64,000 bases of DNA, taken from Dolomedes plantarius (lineage: Eukaryota; Arthropoda; Arachnida; Araneae; Dolomedidae). The notes below the pieces were generated by a model. The model made no database searches, was not told the DNA's origin, and worked only from the letters and a program-made list of their open reading frames with translations. The DNA is taken from the NCBI GenBank assembly GCA_907164885.2, contig OU015499.1, forward strand, positions 158,228,828-158,292,827, written 5' to 3'. Below are positions 1-10,256 of the stretch, one piece after another (the stretch's first letter is position 1; every line of letters begins with the position of its first letter). The translations under genes were made by a program, and so were the position numbers.

Positions 1-242
1 GTTTATTAGGCAAAATCTTACTTTTTTTCAATATCATCAATACACTTCTCGTTGAAATCCCATTTTGTATGTTTTCTGGCAATTTATATAGTTGTTTCAA
101 CTTTGAAATGTTGATGATAATCTAAATGAGCCAAATAATATTTCAATTCAATAACATTTCTAGGTAATGGTGTGTTTGTTTCATCACATTTATCTTTAAG
201 AGGGTGAATGCCTCCCAAAACTTTAATTTTTTTCTTTGAAAA

Positions 243-681
243 TTAACATTTGGAGATATTTACCTTAACATTGAAAGAATGTAGCTTCTGCAACACCAGC
301 TCAGTTCTATGTTTACATTCTTCTTTAGTATTTACAAGTATCAATATATCATCAATATAACAATCTGTAAATGGGAAGTCCTTTAAAATAGTATCCTTTT
401 TTTTGCTGGAACAAGAAATATGCTGATTTAATACCAAAAGGTAATTTAGTATGCCTCAGTAAATCTTTTGGTGTGTTCAGCGTTAACAGCTCTTGAGACT
501 CATGAGTAATAGGTAGCTGATGGAAAGCCATTGACAAATCAATTTTTGAGAAGTATTTACCCGATCCCACATTTGTTAAAATATCTTCTTGGGATGGAAG
601 TGGGTAGAATTCGGTTTCACAAAAATTGTTCACTGTAACTGAAAAATCTGCACAAACAGTTCTTTTACCTTCACTGTTCAA
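243..681 (-). pseudogene. Gypsy reverse transcriptase fragment (copy A)
   Basis: Two overlapping minus-strand frames (681-352 and 437-243) together cover the fingers and palm of a Ty3/Gypsy reverse transcriptase. Visible motifs are the KIDLSMAFHQLPI block carrying the first catalytic Asp, the KLPFGIKSA block, and the YIDDIL catalytic box in the second frame. A frameshift at a T-rich run near 395-410 separates the palm motifs, so no single intact polymerase can be made. The product would copy element RNA into cDNA in cytoplasmic particles. The equivalent part of copy B (39790-40293) stays open through this point. Confidence 0.88.
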
Positions 682-711
682 TTTGGCTACTGGGACAATA
701 GGGGGGGGGGG

Positions 712-1089
712 CTATTTGAAATGACTCACAGGTATCAGAACACCTTTATGAATCAATGAATCCAACTCTACATCCACCAGGTGTCTTACTGCATATGGAA
801 CTGGTCTGGATTTGTAAAAGATTGGTACAGTATCTTCCTTCATAGCAATATTTACCGGTTCGCCCAACATTCCTTTTGAATTACTTGTACTAAAACTGTT
901 AGGGAATTTAGATTGGTAATATTGTAAAACATTTTCTTGGGAGAAATCAGCTTCCATTTTAGGACATTTAAGCTCACCATTAACATTTGCAATGTGCTCA
1001 TATATTGCTTCATTCAAATCAATGCGAAGTTCTTTAATCCAATAGTGACCTAAAAGTGTAGGTCTATTTGGCAATTCTATAACAACCAA
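712..1089 (-). pseudogene. Gypsy protease C-terminus to RT N-terminus (copy A)
   Basis: The frame starts in the C-terminal part of the retroviral-type aspartic protease: the LLGHYWIKEL segment is the usual LLGRDWL-type motif of Gypsy elements. It runs through the linker into the RT N-terminus (VPIFYKSRPVPYAVR, then the ELDSLIHKGVLIPV helix). The frame is lost at a poly-G run near 702-711, just before the next RT block. Paralogous to 40299-40898 in copy B. The protease Asp site itself is not preserved in this fragment. Confidence 0.8.
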
Positions 1090-1478
1090 TGATAACCATA
1101 GATTTTGTCTTTAAATTCTACAGGCACCTTAAATCTTCTGACAATTTTTAATTTTTCTCCTAGATATGAGCACAAAGTTGGAATTTTTTGTTGTTTAAGT
1201 GACCCTAATTTTAAACAGTCACTTATTTCTAGACATCACAGAATGTGCACTACCTGCATATCTACTGAGGTACTACCTATTAATAAATTAATGAGGTAAT
1301 GCTCGGGAACCTCATTTGTCGCAGAGGTTCGGCAAATTCTGGCAATGTGTCCTTGACATTGACATTTATAATAAGTCACATTTTTGAAGAGGCATTCATC
1401 ACAATGTTTCTTTCCACAATGTTTACAATTTCTAACATCGTTAAAGAATTGTCCAAAAGCACACTTACTTGCTTGTTC

Positions 1479-1835
1479 TTAGATTTTAACAATGAAGGTT
1501 GCTATATCTTCTGTATGTTGCTTCAGATTATAAAACTGGAATTGCTGCATAATAACTGAAGTTTTAGGCAAGAAATGGTTCATTAATTCTTTGATGATTT
1601 CATCATATGGAGTCTCTTTTAAACTTTTTCGTTGGAGAAGGTTGCATAGTGTGGAGAATACTTTGTTCCCAACACAGGTCAGCAGTGTGGCCCATTTGTC
1701 ATTGTCATTTTTTGTTCTGTGAGCTTCAAAATAAAAATCAATCTGAAGTACATACCCTTCGAAATAATAGTTTTCATAATAAGCTGGCATTTTGCCAGAA
1801 TGAGGATGATACCCTTCATGTTCTGAGTCCAGCAT
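1479..1835 (-). pseudogene. Gypsy gag capsid fragment (copy A)
   Basis: 118-residue frame resembling the N-terminal capsid part of Ty3/Gypsy Gag. The KWATLLTCVGNKVFSTLCNL stretch and the later FYNLKQHTEDIATFI stretch match the usual capsid pattern (ATLLTLIGxxxYxxLRNL, then FxxRKQxxGESIAEF). Gag would form the particle that packages element RNA. The downstream zinc-knuckle region is decayed here but kept in copy B (40952-41232). Truncated, single domain, no evidence of function. Confidence 0.72.
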
Positions 1836-1930
1836 TTTTAAACCACGTAGGAGCTTCGTGAGTCAGGAAAACAGACGAATATTTATCTACAGAATTAGAA
1901 GGGTTTTTTTTTGCCAAACAGAACTTTTGT

Positions 1931-1948
1931 TTTAATTCTCGTCACCAA
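1931..1948 (-). other. Putative primer-binding site of Gypsy copy A
   Basis: Read on the minus strand, the bases right after the 5' LTR are TTGGTGACGAG, a TGG-type start expected for a tRNA 3'-end primer site. The copy B counterpart (42811-42830) reads TAGGTGATGAG, i.e. mutated. The tRNA identity was not assigned. Confidence 0.4.
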
Positions 1949-2151
1949 TGTAATGTAATAAATACATGACTACTTTAATCATTGGTATATTCAGGAAATT
2001 AGAATAATCAGAGATTACACATTTTTCGTTTTGGGACGATATTTATTTCAAACTGACAACTACCGTTTCCAAAACCTAGCACTAAAACTTAACATGAATA
2101 TCTGTTGCTACAAATATGGATTTATAAGTAATGACATATAAGTACATGACA
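1949..2151 (-). repeat. LTR of Gypsy element, copy A (5' LTR)
   Basis: About 203 bp beginning TG and ending CA in plus orientation, nearly matching 42831-43037 and the outer parts of 36658-37103. It lies directly upstream (minus sense) of gag, so it is the 5' LTR. The right flank (ACTATTTAAAGG) is the same in both duplicate copies, showing that the element was in place before the duplication. Confidence 0.85.
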
Positions 2152-5100
2152 ACTATTTAAAGGAGTTTTTCAGAAACTTTGAAAGTGCTGGCCTCTTTTC
2201 ACAAGAGAATCTCTGTGGTAGACCTTCTATTTCGGCTTTTGGTTTAATTACCCTTAACTTGCTACAAGAATATGCAACAAATTTTTAGTCTGAAAAAACT
2301 TTGACCAACCTCCTTATTTCTCTTTTCTATAAATGCAATGACTTCTCATTCACCAAGTCTGTTGTTCATAAATGTGTTTTAAGTACAATATTCATACTGT
2401 TGTAGTGAGATTTCACTCCAAAATGCCAGTTTTTTGCATTTTTCTCCCTTCAATTCTTTAGTTTGTTCTGTACAGAAGCTATACACTGCAGGCATGCAAG
2501 ATGATTTACATGCATTGCAGTGAAAATGCAAAGACAGGGAAAGCACCCAGTTCTTTTAGAATTTTAGTAAATTTCCTTTCTTTTTTTTTTTTAGATTTTA
2601 GCGAATATTGTAAAGTTCCTGTCGCTTCTCAATAATATGCGACAATTACTTCTCACTTTAGTTTTGTAGGAATAAATGATATAGATGACAGAAATCTTCC
2701 AAAATGTAAAAACCCAAGGCCAAAAAAAACATAATTATCAGAAATGCGATAATTCCGACTTATGTTTAGTACTTCCTAAAAAAACTAACATATCCTGAGC
2801 AATGTAATTAAAAATGGTCAGAATGTGATATTTGTATTTCTAGATATATATGTGGTTGTGTTCAGAACTTAATGCAAATTTGTTTGTATATTCATGATGC
2901 TGTGTATGATTTTCTTGCACCTCATTTTATCACTTTTACATCTCATCATCTGCATTTAGGTGATGGTTATGTTGAGATACCTTGAAGTGGCTCTGAATTT
3001 TTTCAAAATCTTTTAAAGAAAACTAAGTATATAGGTAGAGTTATTGAAATTTCAGTAAAATCCTTTTTAATTTTCTAGTGAAATGCATGAATGAGTGTAT
3101 CGATATATGTGCTGGCAAAATTATAGATGACAGCATGCCACCTCCTCCTCTGGCATCTTTTTTATTTATGTAGCCTGTGCTGAAGTTCTCATAAATTCAC
3201 TTCCAGTGAAGGCAGATAATAATCAGCCTCTTCTGGTGTGTAATCTATTCATAAATGTTATTGATTGTAACTGTCTACCTCAAGAAATGGGTGGCTATGC
3301 TTTAAAAGCTCTAAATGCTCCTAATTTAAAACCTACACCTTAGATATCTTGAGTTTTCTGATATCTAAGATTCTGATTTCTCATATCCAGATGAGTTTCA
3401 TTCTGGTATAAGCTCAGCAATCCATTATTGTTAACTGCCTTGTACCAGTGTGTAAATATTTTATACTCCAATTAGATAAAATAATTTTATTCTTCAATTA
3501 TATAAAATAATTTTCCTGTACAATTTATTTTGAAAGTAACAATAACTCTTTTGTAAGGCAATATCATTTGTTTTTTGTTACATTTGCTCGAAATAAACAT
3601 GATGAATATTTTGCAAGGATCCTCACCTGAGCTTATATGTACAAAATAGAGAAGAATTACTTGTTTTAAAATTTCTGAAAGTGTATTACTTTAAGAGTTT
3701 TAAATTTTTATACATAATATGTGCAAAATTTCCTTAATTTGGAAGGAGGAGGGAAAGGAAAAATAGTTTAATGGGAAGTAATTTATACATAGAACATAAC
3801 ATGTTTGCATATGAACTAAACAGTTCAAATTTTATCATGCAGGGTGTTTTTATTGACTGGATTTTTTTTTAAAATTTGCTTATCCTTAAAAATTTTAATT
3901 CATGTGATTATGACTGTTTTGTATACTATGTATGTTTCTTGAATCACTGTTTTAAGTCTGGTATTAAGCTTTTGCAGTTTCTCTCAGTTGATACATGTAT
4001 GACTGAAGAATAAAATATTTCATACTCCATCATGATAAATTATTTAAGTTGGCAATTTCTTTTTTATTAATGGAGAGGTAGGAGTTATTTTCTTTAACCA
4101 AGAAGTGTTTTACTAACAGGTATAGTTTAATCTTCATCTGATTTCCTGTCCACTGAACTGTATTGTGTCAAGTTCTGACCTAAATAGAATGTCATAAATC
4201 GCTAGCATTCCTGTTTAGTAATGGATTTTTTTTTAGTTTTCTTTGGCCCGACATTCGAATACAGTAGAAAATAAAGATTTTTTTATCGATGGAAATGCAT
4301 AAAGGAGCATTTATAAGAATAAACTTTAATTTAGAAGCTTACGTAACCTTGAATATTCATCCCAAAAATTTAACTTTAATTAAAAACTTTACAAATTCAA
4401 GCACTCACTCGCCACAACACCCCATCCATCAAAGAAATTGAAAAAAAAAGCTAAAATTAATAAAATATGAATGTGTCAATATTTTCTAATATAGAAATAA
4501 CAATAAATACCATTTTGTTTTCAAAAATTTCTTTAATTTCATTGCACTTTAACTAGCAGCAATCACCCAGCACTCCGACTTCATAGACTACAAAAAAGTA
4601 CACAGATAACTGTTTTGAAATATTTTATTCAATTTGAATCACATAAAAGCCCTTTGTGCAAAAGATAAACGGAAAGAAATTTGAAGAATTTATACTGTTG
4701 TCAATTTTAATGTATTATATACTCATCCTACTAATTAAATTTTAGAGACTGTTTGGGGAAAAATATCTGTAGCCATCACACTACAATCCAAACAAGCCTA
4801 AACAAAACTATAAGCCCCATATTCTTTGATATTTCCTGTAATAATTTTATATATTTTATTACATTTATGAACTTTTTCTTCTGGTGGTAACCAAGCTTTT
4901 TCATCGAATGTTAACCTCTGGAATTTCGTGGAGCATTAAATTTAATAATTAATGATGAAATTATTTTGAATTACGGACAGCTAAAATGAATACCAAAAAG
5001 TATTAATATTGGTTATGCATTATTGATTGAAACGATTACGTAGTATTGTGGAGATCTCTACAAACCGAAACATGAAATCTCTGCACGTCCTACTGATCTA

Positions 5101-5321
5101 CCGGAACAAAAGAATGAATATAGCTAAGTAATCTTGTGCCCTAATTACAATAAATTTAAAATGCTCAGTAGTTTTATTAATACAGAACATAATTTATAAC
5201 ATCTTAGTTTATAGATATCTGATTTCCTAGCACAAACGAACTTCTATATGTTGCTATTGATTTCAAGTGAAAAATACAAAAAAAGCGTAATTGTATAGTG
5301 TTCGTATATCTCATTCAAATT
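2152..5321. other. Non-coding stretch of duplicated segment A
   Basis: AT-rich sequence paralogous to 43038-48935 in copy B once B's insertions are removed. It holds a SWIM-finger remnant (2806-2985) and, on the minus strand near 2400-2540, a short stretch with CNAC...SCMP that matches the better preserved frame at 43193-43459. No other convincing gene is seen. The empty site for B's Helitron is at about 4869-4872. Confidence 0.7.
2806..2985 (+). pseudogene. SWIM zinc-finger C-terminal remnant (copy A)
   Basis: Short plus-strand remnant paralogous to 43669-43899. In translation it keeps the C-x2-C ... C-x-C ... IHD spacing of the SWIM-type finger found near the C-terminus of MULE-type transposases (normally ending CKHIH). 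Copy A carries an internal stop and lacks a start. Alternative: an unrelated cysteine-rich remnant. Confidence 0.3.
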
Positions 5322-5340
5322 CCTTTTTCTCTCTTTGCAG
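5322..5340 (+). other. Intron 3' end (pyrimidine tract + AG) upstream of zinc-finger array A
   Basis: A pyrimidine-rich tract ending CTCTCTTTGCAG precedes GTGCTTGGTA. The same tract and exon-like start are kept at 48935-48953 upstream of array B. Conservation in both copies suggests a real acceptor, implying a 5' exon elsewhere. The downstream frames are not continuous with the fingers in either copy. Confidence 0.45.
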
Positions 5341-5862
5341 GTGCTTGGTAAAGATTGTAAACTAAAATGTTTGTGGTGTCCCAAATTTAGAAAATAAACA
5401 AATTACTGGCAGTTAGTTTTATGGTCATTTTATAAAGAAACATCGGCATGCCAGAAGATCAGATGTGTGTATTTCCATTGTAAATAGACTTTCCAATGAA
5501 TGTCATTCCTGCGAGCAGAACCAAACTCAAGCCGAAGTTGAATTCCCACCATTGGACACATATAGAATTAGTCTAAATATATAAGTTCCAGTGTTCAGAT
5601 TCCCCGTCGTACCGAAGAAATTTTCGAATGTAATTTATGTGACGGAAGATTTTCACAGTTGGCCGCCTTAAATACGCATCATTCGTACTACATTGCTGAT
5701 AATACTCTCTGCACACGCCCGAGAGAAACCTTTCGCCTGCACTGGATGTGAGAAAAGATTTTCTCGACAGAAATATAGAAACACATGTCTTCACCCACAC
5801 GGGAGAGAATCCTTTCGACTGCACTGTATGTGGGGAAACATTTTCTATACAGGGTGATTTAA
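5341..5862 (+). pseudogene. Decayed N-terminal part of zinc-finger gene A
   Basis: After the acceptor, a leader with no long frame is followed by a non-canonical finger (about 5622-5700: C-x2-C, then NTHH instead of a normal H-x3-H). Two C2H2 fingers follow in different frames (about 5716-5800 and 5800-5870). Frameshifts near 5700-5800 and 5870 separate them from the open array. Copy B keeps the same odd first finger at about 49241-49330 and also has a frameshift after it. Confidence 0.65.
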
Positions 5863-7146
5863 AAAGACATTCGCATCCACACAGAAGAGAAACCCTTTGC
5901 TTGTACTGTATGTGAGATCAGATTTTTGCAACAGGGTTCTGTAAAAAGGCATCTCCGCACCTACACAGGCGAGAAACGTTTCGCATGTTCTGTATGTGAG
6001 AAAATGATTTCTGAACAGAGTCGTTTGAAAACACATCTCTCTACAGACACAGGAGAGAAACCTTTCGCATGCATTGTATGTGGGAAAGTGTTTTCTCAAC
6101 AAGGTCATTTGAAAAGACATCTCCGCAACCACACGAGCGAGAAACCTTTCGCATGCACTGTATGTGGGAAAATGTGCTCTCGCCTCGGTAGTTTGAAAAC
6201 ACATCTCCTCACCCACACAGGAGAGAAACCTTTCGACTGCATTGTTTGTGGGAAAGCGTTTTCTCAACAGGGTAATTTGAAAACACATCTCTGTATACAC
6301 ACAGGAGAGTATCCTGTCGCATGCACTCTATGCGGGAGATTTTTAGCTACAGAGTATAATTTAAAAAAACATCTCCGCACCCACACGGGAGAGAAACCTT
6401 TCGGATGCTTTGTCTGTGAGAAAAGATTCTCTGCACAGGGTGATGTACAAAGACATCTCCGTACCCACACGGGAGAGAAACCTTTCGCATGCAGTGTATG
6501 CGAGAAAAGATTTTCTCGACAGACAGATTTAAATAGACATCTCCGCACACACACGGGAGAGAAACCTTTCGCATGCAGTGTATGCGAGAAAAGGTTTACT
6601 GGACAGAGTGAGTTAAATAGACATCACCGCACCCACACCGGAGAGAAACCTTTCGGCTGCAATGTATGTGGGAAAATGTTTTCTGAACGAGGTACTTTAA
6701 AAACACATCTCCATATACACACAGTAGAGAAACCTTTCGCATGCATTGTATGTGGGAAAATGTTTTCTCAACAGGGTAAATTGAAAACACATCTCTGTAT
6801 ACACACAGGAGAGTATCCTTTCGCATGCACTGTATGCGGGAGATTGTTAGCTACAGAGTATAATTTAAAAAAACATCTCCGCACCCACACGGGAGAGAAA
6901 CCTTTCGGATGCACTGTCTGTGAGAAAAGATTCTCTACACAGGGTAATGTACAAAGACATCTCCGTACCCACACGGGAGAGAAACCTTTCGCATGCAGTG
7001 TATGCGAGAAAAGATTTTTTCGACAGAGTGATTTAAAAAAACATCTCCGCACCCACACCGGAGAGAAACCTTTCGACTGCAATGTATGTGAGAAAAGATT
7101 TTCTCAACGCTGTGAATTAGATAGACATATCCGCACTCACACATGA
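5863..7146 (+). CDS. C2H2 zinc-finger protein, 15-finger array (copy A)
   Basis: One open plus-strand frame from just after a TAA at 5860-5862 to TGA at 7146, encoding 15 tandem C2H2 fingers (C-x2-C-x12-H-x3-H, 28-residue period) joined by TGEKPF-type linkers. This is a classical sequence-specific DNA-binding array. Fingers 5-9 and 11-15 are close copies with a six-finger (504-bp) period: for example the odd ATEYNLKKH finger occurs at about 6340 and again 504 bp later. No effector domain (KRAB, BTB, ZAD) is visible, and there is no good ATG at the N-terminus, so the start must lie in an upstream exon or the gene is broken. Its 28-residue units are more regular than expected of an old pseudogene. 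Paralogue of 49311-51100. A hAT is inserted 110 bp beyond the stop. Confidence 0.75.
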   Translation, partial: KDIRIHTEEKPFACTVCEIRFLQQGSVKRHLRTYTGEKRFACSVCEKMISEQSRLKTHLSTDTGEKPFACIVCGKVFSQQGHLKRHLRNHTSEKPFACTVCGKMCSRLGSLKTHLLTHTGEKPFDCIVCGKAFSQQGNLKTHLCIHTGEYPVACTLCGRFLATEYNLKKHLRTHTGEKPFGCFVCEKRFSAQGDVQRHLRTHTGEKPFACSVCEKRFSRQTDLNRHLRTHTGEKPFACSVCEKRFTGQSELNRHHRTHTGEKPFGCNVCGKMFSERGTLKTHLHIHTVEKPFACIVCGKMFSQQGKLKTHLCIHTGEYPFACTVCGRLLATEYNLKKHLRTHTGEKPFGCTVCEKRFSTQGNVQRHLRTHTGEKPFACSVCEKRFFRQSDLKKHLRTHTGEKPFDCNVCEKRFSQRCELDRHIRTHT

Positions 7147-7542
7147 GAGAAACCTTCCCCATGCACTGCATGCAAAGAAAAATTTTCTTCGCAGGGGAAT
7201 TTGAAAATGCATGTCCTTATCAGTGGAAGAAAGACTTGGTCTGCACTATATGTGAGCAGGGCCGTTTCTAGGGTAGTTGCCGCCCGTGTGCGAGAATAAT
7301 TTTGCTCCCCCCTCCCCCTCCCTCTCATACCGTTTGGATTAATTGAAATTTCTCTAAAATATTTTTACCCTAAATGAAACAACGAATTACAGAAAATATT
7401 ATAAATTCAGTCTATTTTTTAACTTTACAACCTAACATAATAATTATTAATGTACTGATATAATAACCAAATGAATACGTTATATTAAATACATACAACA
7501 CATATCTATTAATTCATATACTTAATAAGTCAGTCAAAAAGC

Positions 7543-7740
7543 TTAAATAAACTTTGCTTTTCTTGCCTTTTTTAATGCAAATTCTGTTATAATATCTGAT
7601 ACATCTATATCTTCCGAAATGTCCTTTTCGATACTAATAATAGATAAGTCTGAAAGCCTTTCTTGTCCCATTGTTGATCTCAAATAATTTTTTATTATTT
7701 TAAGTTTTGAAAAGCTTCTTTCCCCGCTTGCCACAGTCAC
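7543..7740 (-). pseudogene. hAT transposase C-terminal dimerisation domain
   Basis: 65-residue frame with the hallmark hAT C-terminal segment: VASGERSFSKLKIIKNYLRS followed by QERLSDLSIISIEKD. This matches the dimerisation domain of ZMYM1-type / 52 kDa repressor-type hAT proteins. Upstream catalytic parts are not open; the minus-strand continuation to 8270 is decayed. In an intact element this domain mediates transposase oligomerisation in the nucleus. Confidence 0.85.
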
Positions 7741-8912
7741 AGGTAATGTTAAAAATTTCGTATGGCAATCACTAAATTTGGAAACAGATAGATGAGGTTA
7801 TTTGTAAATAGGTATTGAATCACATTTAACGCGTTCATTTCAGGGGAAATATAGGGTGCAACGTTGTCAATTGCATCGCATTAATCTTCAGCTATAATAT
7901 CTTTTTCAGTTTTAAATGGATCATGTAACATACTTTCCACAGATTTACATTTTGTAGTCTTATTTGATTTATCTGTTTTAAGGAAATTATTTAGGTCGTT
8001 GAGAAAATTGAAAACTGTGATGTTTTATTTGTTCGAACCTTTCTTCTATTTTTTTCTAATGCAGTGTCCAATATTGCAAAGTAAAAATTAATTTTGAATT
8101 GGTCTTCTGGATTTTTTGGAGCCTCATCTTTACATTCGTAGTCAAATAAACTTTTTTTTTTGTTCAGGGTCTAACAATATTAACCAGAGGAAATGAAGGG
8201 TCGCAATCGATATCTTCTGCAATATTTTTTGTCTCTTCTAAAATATCACTAAAACCTTTATCTTGCCTAATCTAATATATAAAAATGAATGTTTGTATCT
8301 CTGTAATTGTATAGAAATCCACAGTTTAGGAGCAACGATCGTGAAATTTTACATACAGGCGTCTTTAAAAACAGCCGAGGGTCTGAAGAACTTCAAAAAT
8401 CGAAATTAATTACCGTTGATTTTTAATTAATAAAAAACCAACAATTTGTAAGCTGTTACACTTTGTGGAATCACCGCTCTGAATATGGCGTCCACGTTAG
8501 GGTTAACTGAAGCGAACAGCGAGCGAAAAGATAAAAATAAATAAAATCAAAAAGTTTCAAGTTACATATTAAGCCAGAATAATAAATGAAAATAATAATC
8601 TTTCAAGTCAGATTTTATACTCTAAAATAAATCGGATCCAACGGCATATTGACACTATCACACGCGATGGAAAATTCGAATCAACCACGCTAAGTGTCAC
8701 AAGATCATTTTTAATCGCTACTGCAACCCCCCTCGCTTATGTCTTTGTGTCTATTGAAGAGTTAAAGACTAAGCTTCTATCCTACTAACTTATTTCTAAC
8801 TTAAAACTCCTCTTACTCCATAAATACATGTATATTCACCAACCCATAGCAACTTTCCAGTAATTTTAGTACAAATATTGTCCTATTTACACAATACACT
8901 AGCATGTTATTG

Positions 8913-8968
8913 TGGCGCATTCGGTAAGAGCGTTCATTTACTATACTACACGAAGCGGGTTCGAATAC
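8913..8968 (+). repeat. tRNA-like (SINE-head-like) sequence inside the Helitron
   Basis: TGGCGCATTCGG (8913-8924) resembles a pol III A box and GGTTCGAATAC (8958-8968) a B box, about 33 bp apart. Acceptor-stem pairing is poor, so it is not a functional tRNA gene. Most likely a tRNA-derived SINE head or a captured tRNA pseudogene. Confidence 0.45.
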
Positions 8969-9824
8969 GGATCGTACAGATTTTGCTAAACCTGTATTTT
9001 CAGCTTTTATTTTATTATTTTTTAAATTATTATTATTATTATTTTTATTTATTATTTTTTTAAATTATTTTTATTTTATTTTATTATTTTTAAAAATTAT
9101 TATTTTTATTTTATTTTATTTTTCATATTATTAATGTGTATAACATTTCGTATACTTTTTTTTCTATGTTATTTATACTGTGTTTATTTTTTTAATGGAT
9201 TTTGGTAGGTTTATTATAAATTTATGTATTTTATGTTTTACTTTTCAGGAATTTTTGCTCCAATGATAAAGGCTAAATCTTTTCTATGTTATTTATACTG
9301 TATTTAGTTTTTAAATTGATTTTGGTTAACAAACATTCGACAATTTGACATTTTTACTTTTCAGCTTTACTTTCCTAAAGACAATTTGACATTTTTCCTT
9401 TTCAGCTTTTATTGGTTTATTATAAATGTATATATTTTATGCTTTACTTTTCAGGGTTTTTTTGCTCCAATGATGAAACGCTAAATCTAGCTGAATTCTG
9501 AAGAAATTATTGTAAATTTATGGTTTTTTATGTTGGGTTTTCTTTTTATTCATGTGTATAACATTTCACATGCTTTTTATTCTATGATATTTATACTGTG
9601 TTTAGTTTTTAAATTGATTTTGGTTAACAAACATTCTTAAAATCCTGGGCAACGCCGGATAAATTATCACCTGTGTAGGTTGATAATTTATAAATTTTAA
9701 AACTGTTACCACATGTATATTTACAGATCCACAAGAACTTTCCAATATTTTTAATTAATAACAACTCTCGATTCACAAGCATACAGTAGATGGCGCCACT
9801 ATTTTAATTTTTTTTGTGTCTATT

Positions 9825-10256
9825 TCGTTGTTATGTGACGATAAATTTATTTAAAGTACCAGATAAAGAAATCACATGATCAGCGTTTAATAAATTAAAT
9901 TGTAAAAATTAATCTTTAAAAATTCACCAAAAATTAGAAAATGGAGGTAAAGATGCGAAAAGAATTTCATTTTAAAGGAATTTTTATGATCTTTTTCGTG
10001 ATATAAATTTTACAACCCTCAAATTATTATTTTAAATGCAAACTTGAAAAAAGTTACAAAAACAGATTAAAAATTTAATTTAAAAAAATCTAAGAAGAAT
10101 TTTTCAAAAATCTTTCTTAGTGCACCCCTACATTATAAGAAGAATCGCCATGCAAAATTTCAGTCCTTTAGGTTCAACGGTTTGGTCTGTACTTTGTATG
10201 TCAGTCAGTCAATCAGTCAGTTAGTCAGTTACGGAACTGTTTTATATATATATAGA
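9825..10256 (-). mobile_element. Nested Helitron fragment, minus orientation
   Basis: Close match, same orientation, to 48034-48470 in the complete short Helitron of copy B. It includes the TCAG-type short repeat (about 10196-10230) and the terminal TATATATATAGA followed by host T at 10257, i.e. the TC 5' end read on the minus strand. The CTAG end is missing, so it is truncated on its left side. Confidence 0.7.

Larger units (their letters stand above)
1..1948 (-). mobile_element. Ty3/Gypsy retrotransposon, internal region, copy A (cut by window edge)
   Basis: Minus-strand gag-pol of a Gypsy-type LTR retrotransposon. Order from right to left is gag (1835-1479), a decayed zinc-knuckle region (about 1380-1330), protease and the approach to reverse transcriptase (1089-712), then reverse transcriptase (681-243). 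The window starts inside pol, so RNase H, integrase and the other LTR are off the left edge. It matches 39709-42830 in copy B closely, with the same order and many identical stretches. Frames are interrupted by shifts, so it is not autonomous. Compared with copy B it lacks about 1.1 kb of gag around 1427-1440. Confidence 0.9.

Noticed and set aside
5863..7146. CRISPR-like regular 84-bp repeats
   Set aside because: Repeats encode C2H2 fingers and have no spacer structure; the organism is eukaryotic.
5845..7171. Minus-strand frames rich in FSPVWVRRC-type repeats opposite zinc-finger array A
   Set aside because: They are the complementary reading of the 84-bp finger unit; no independent motif or start.
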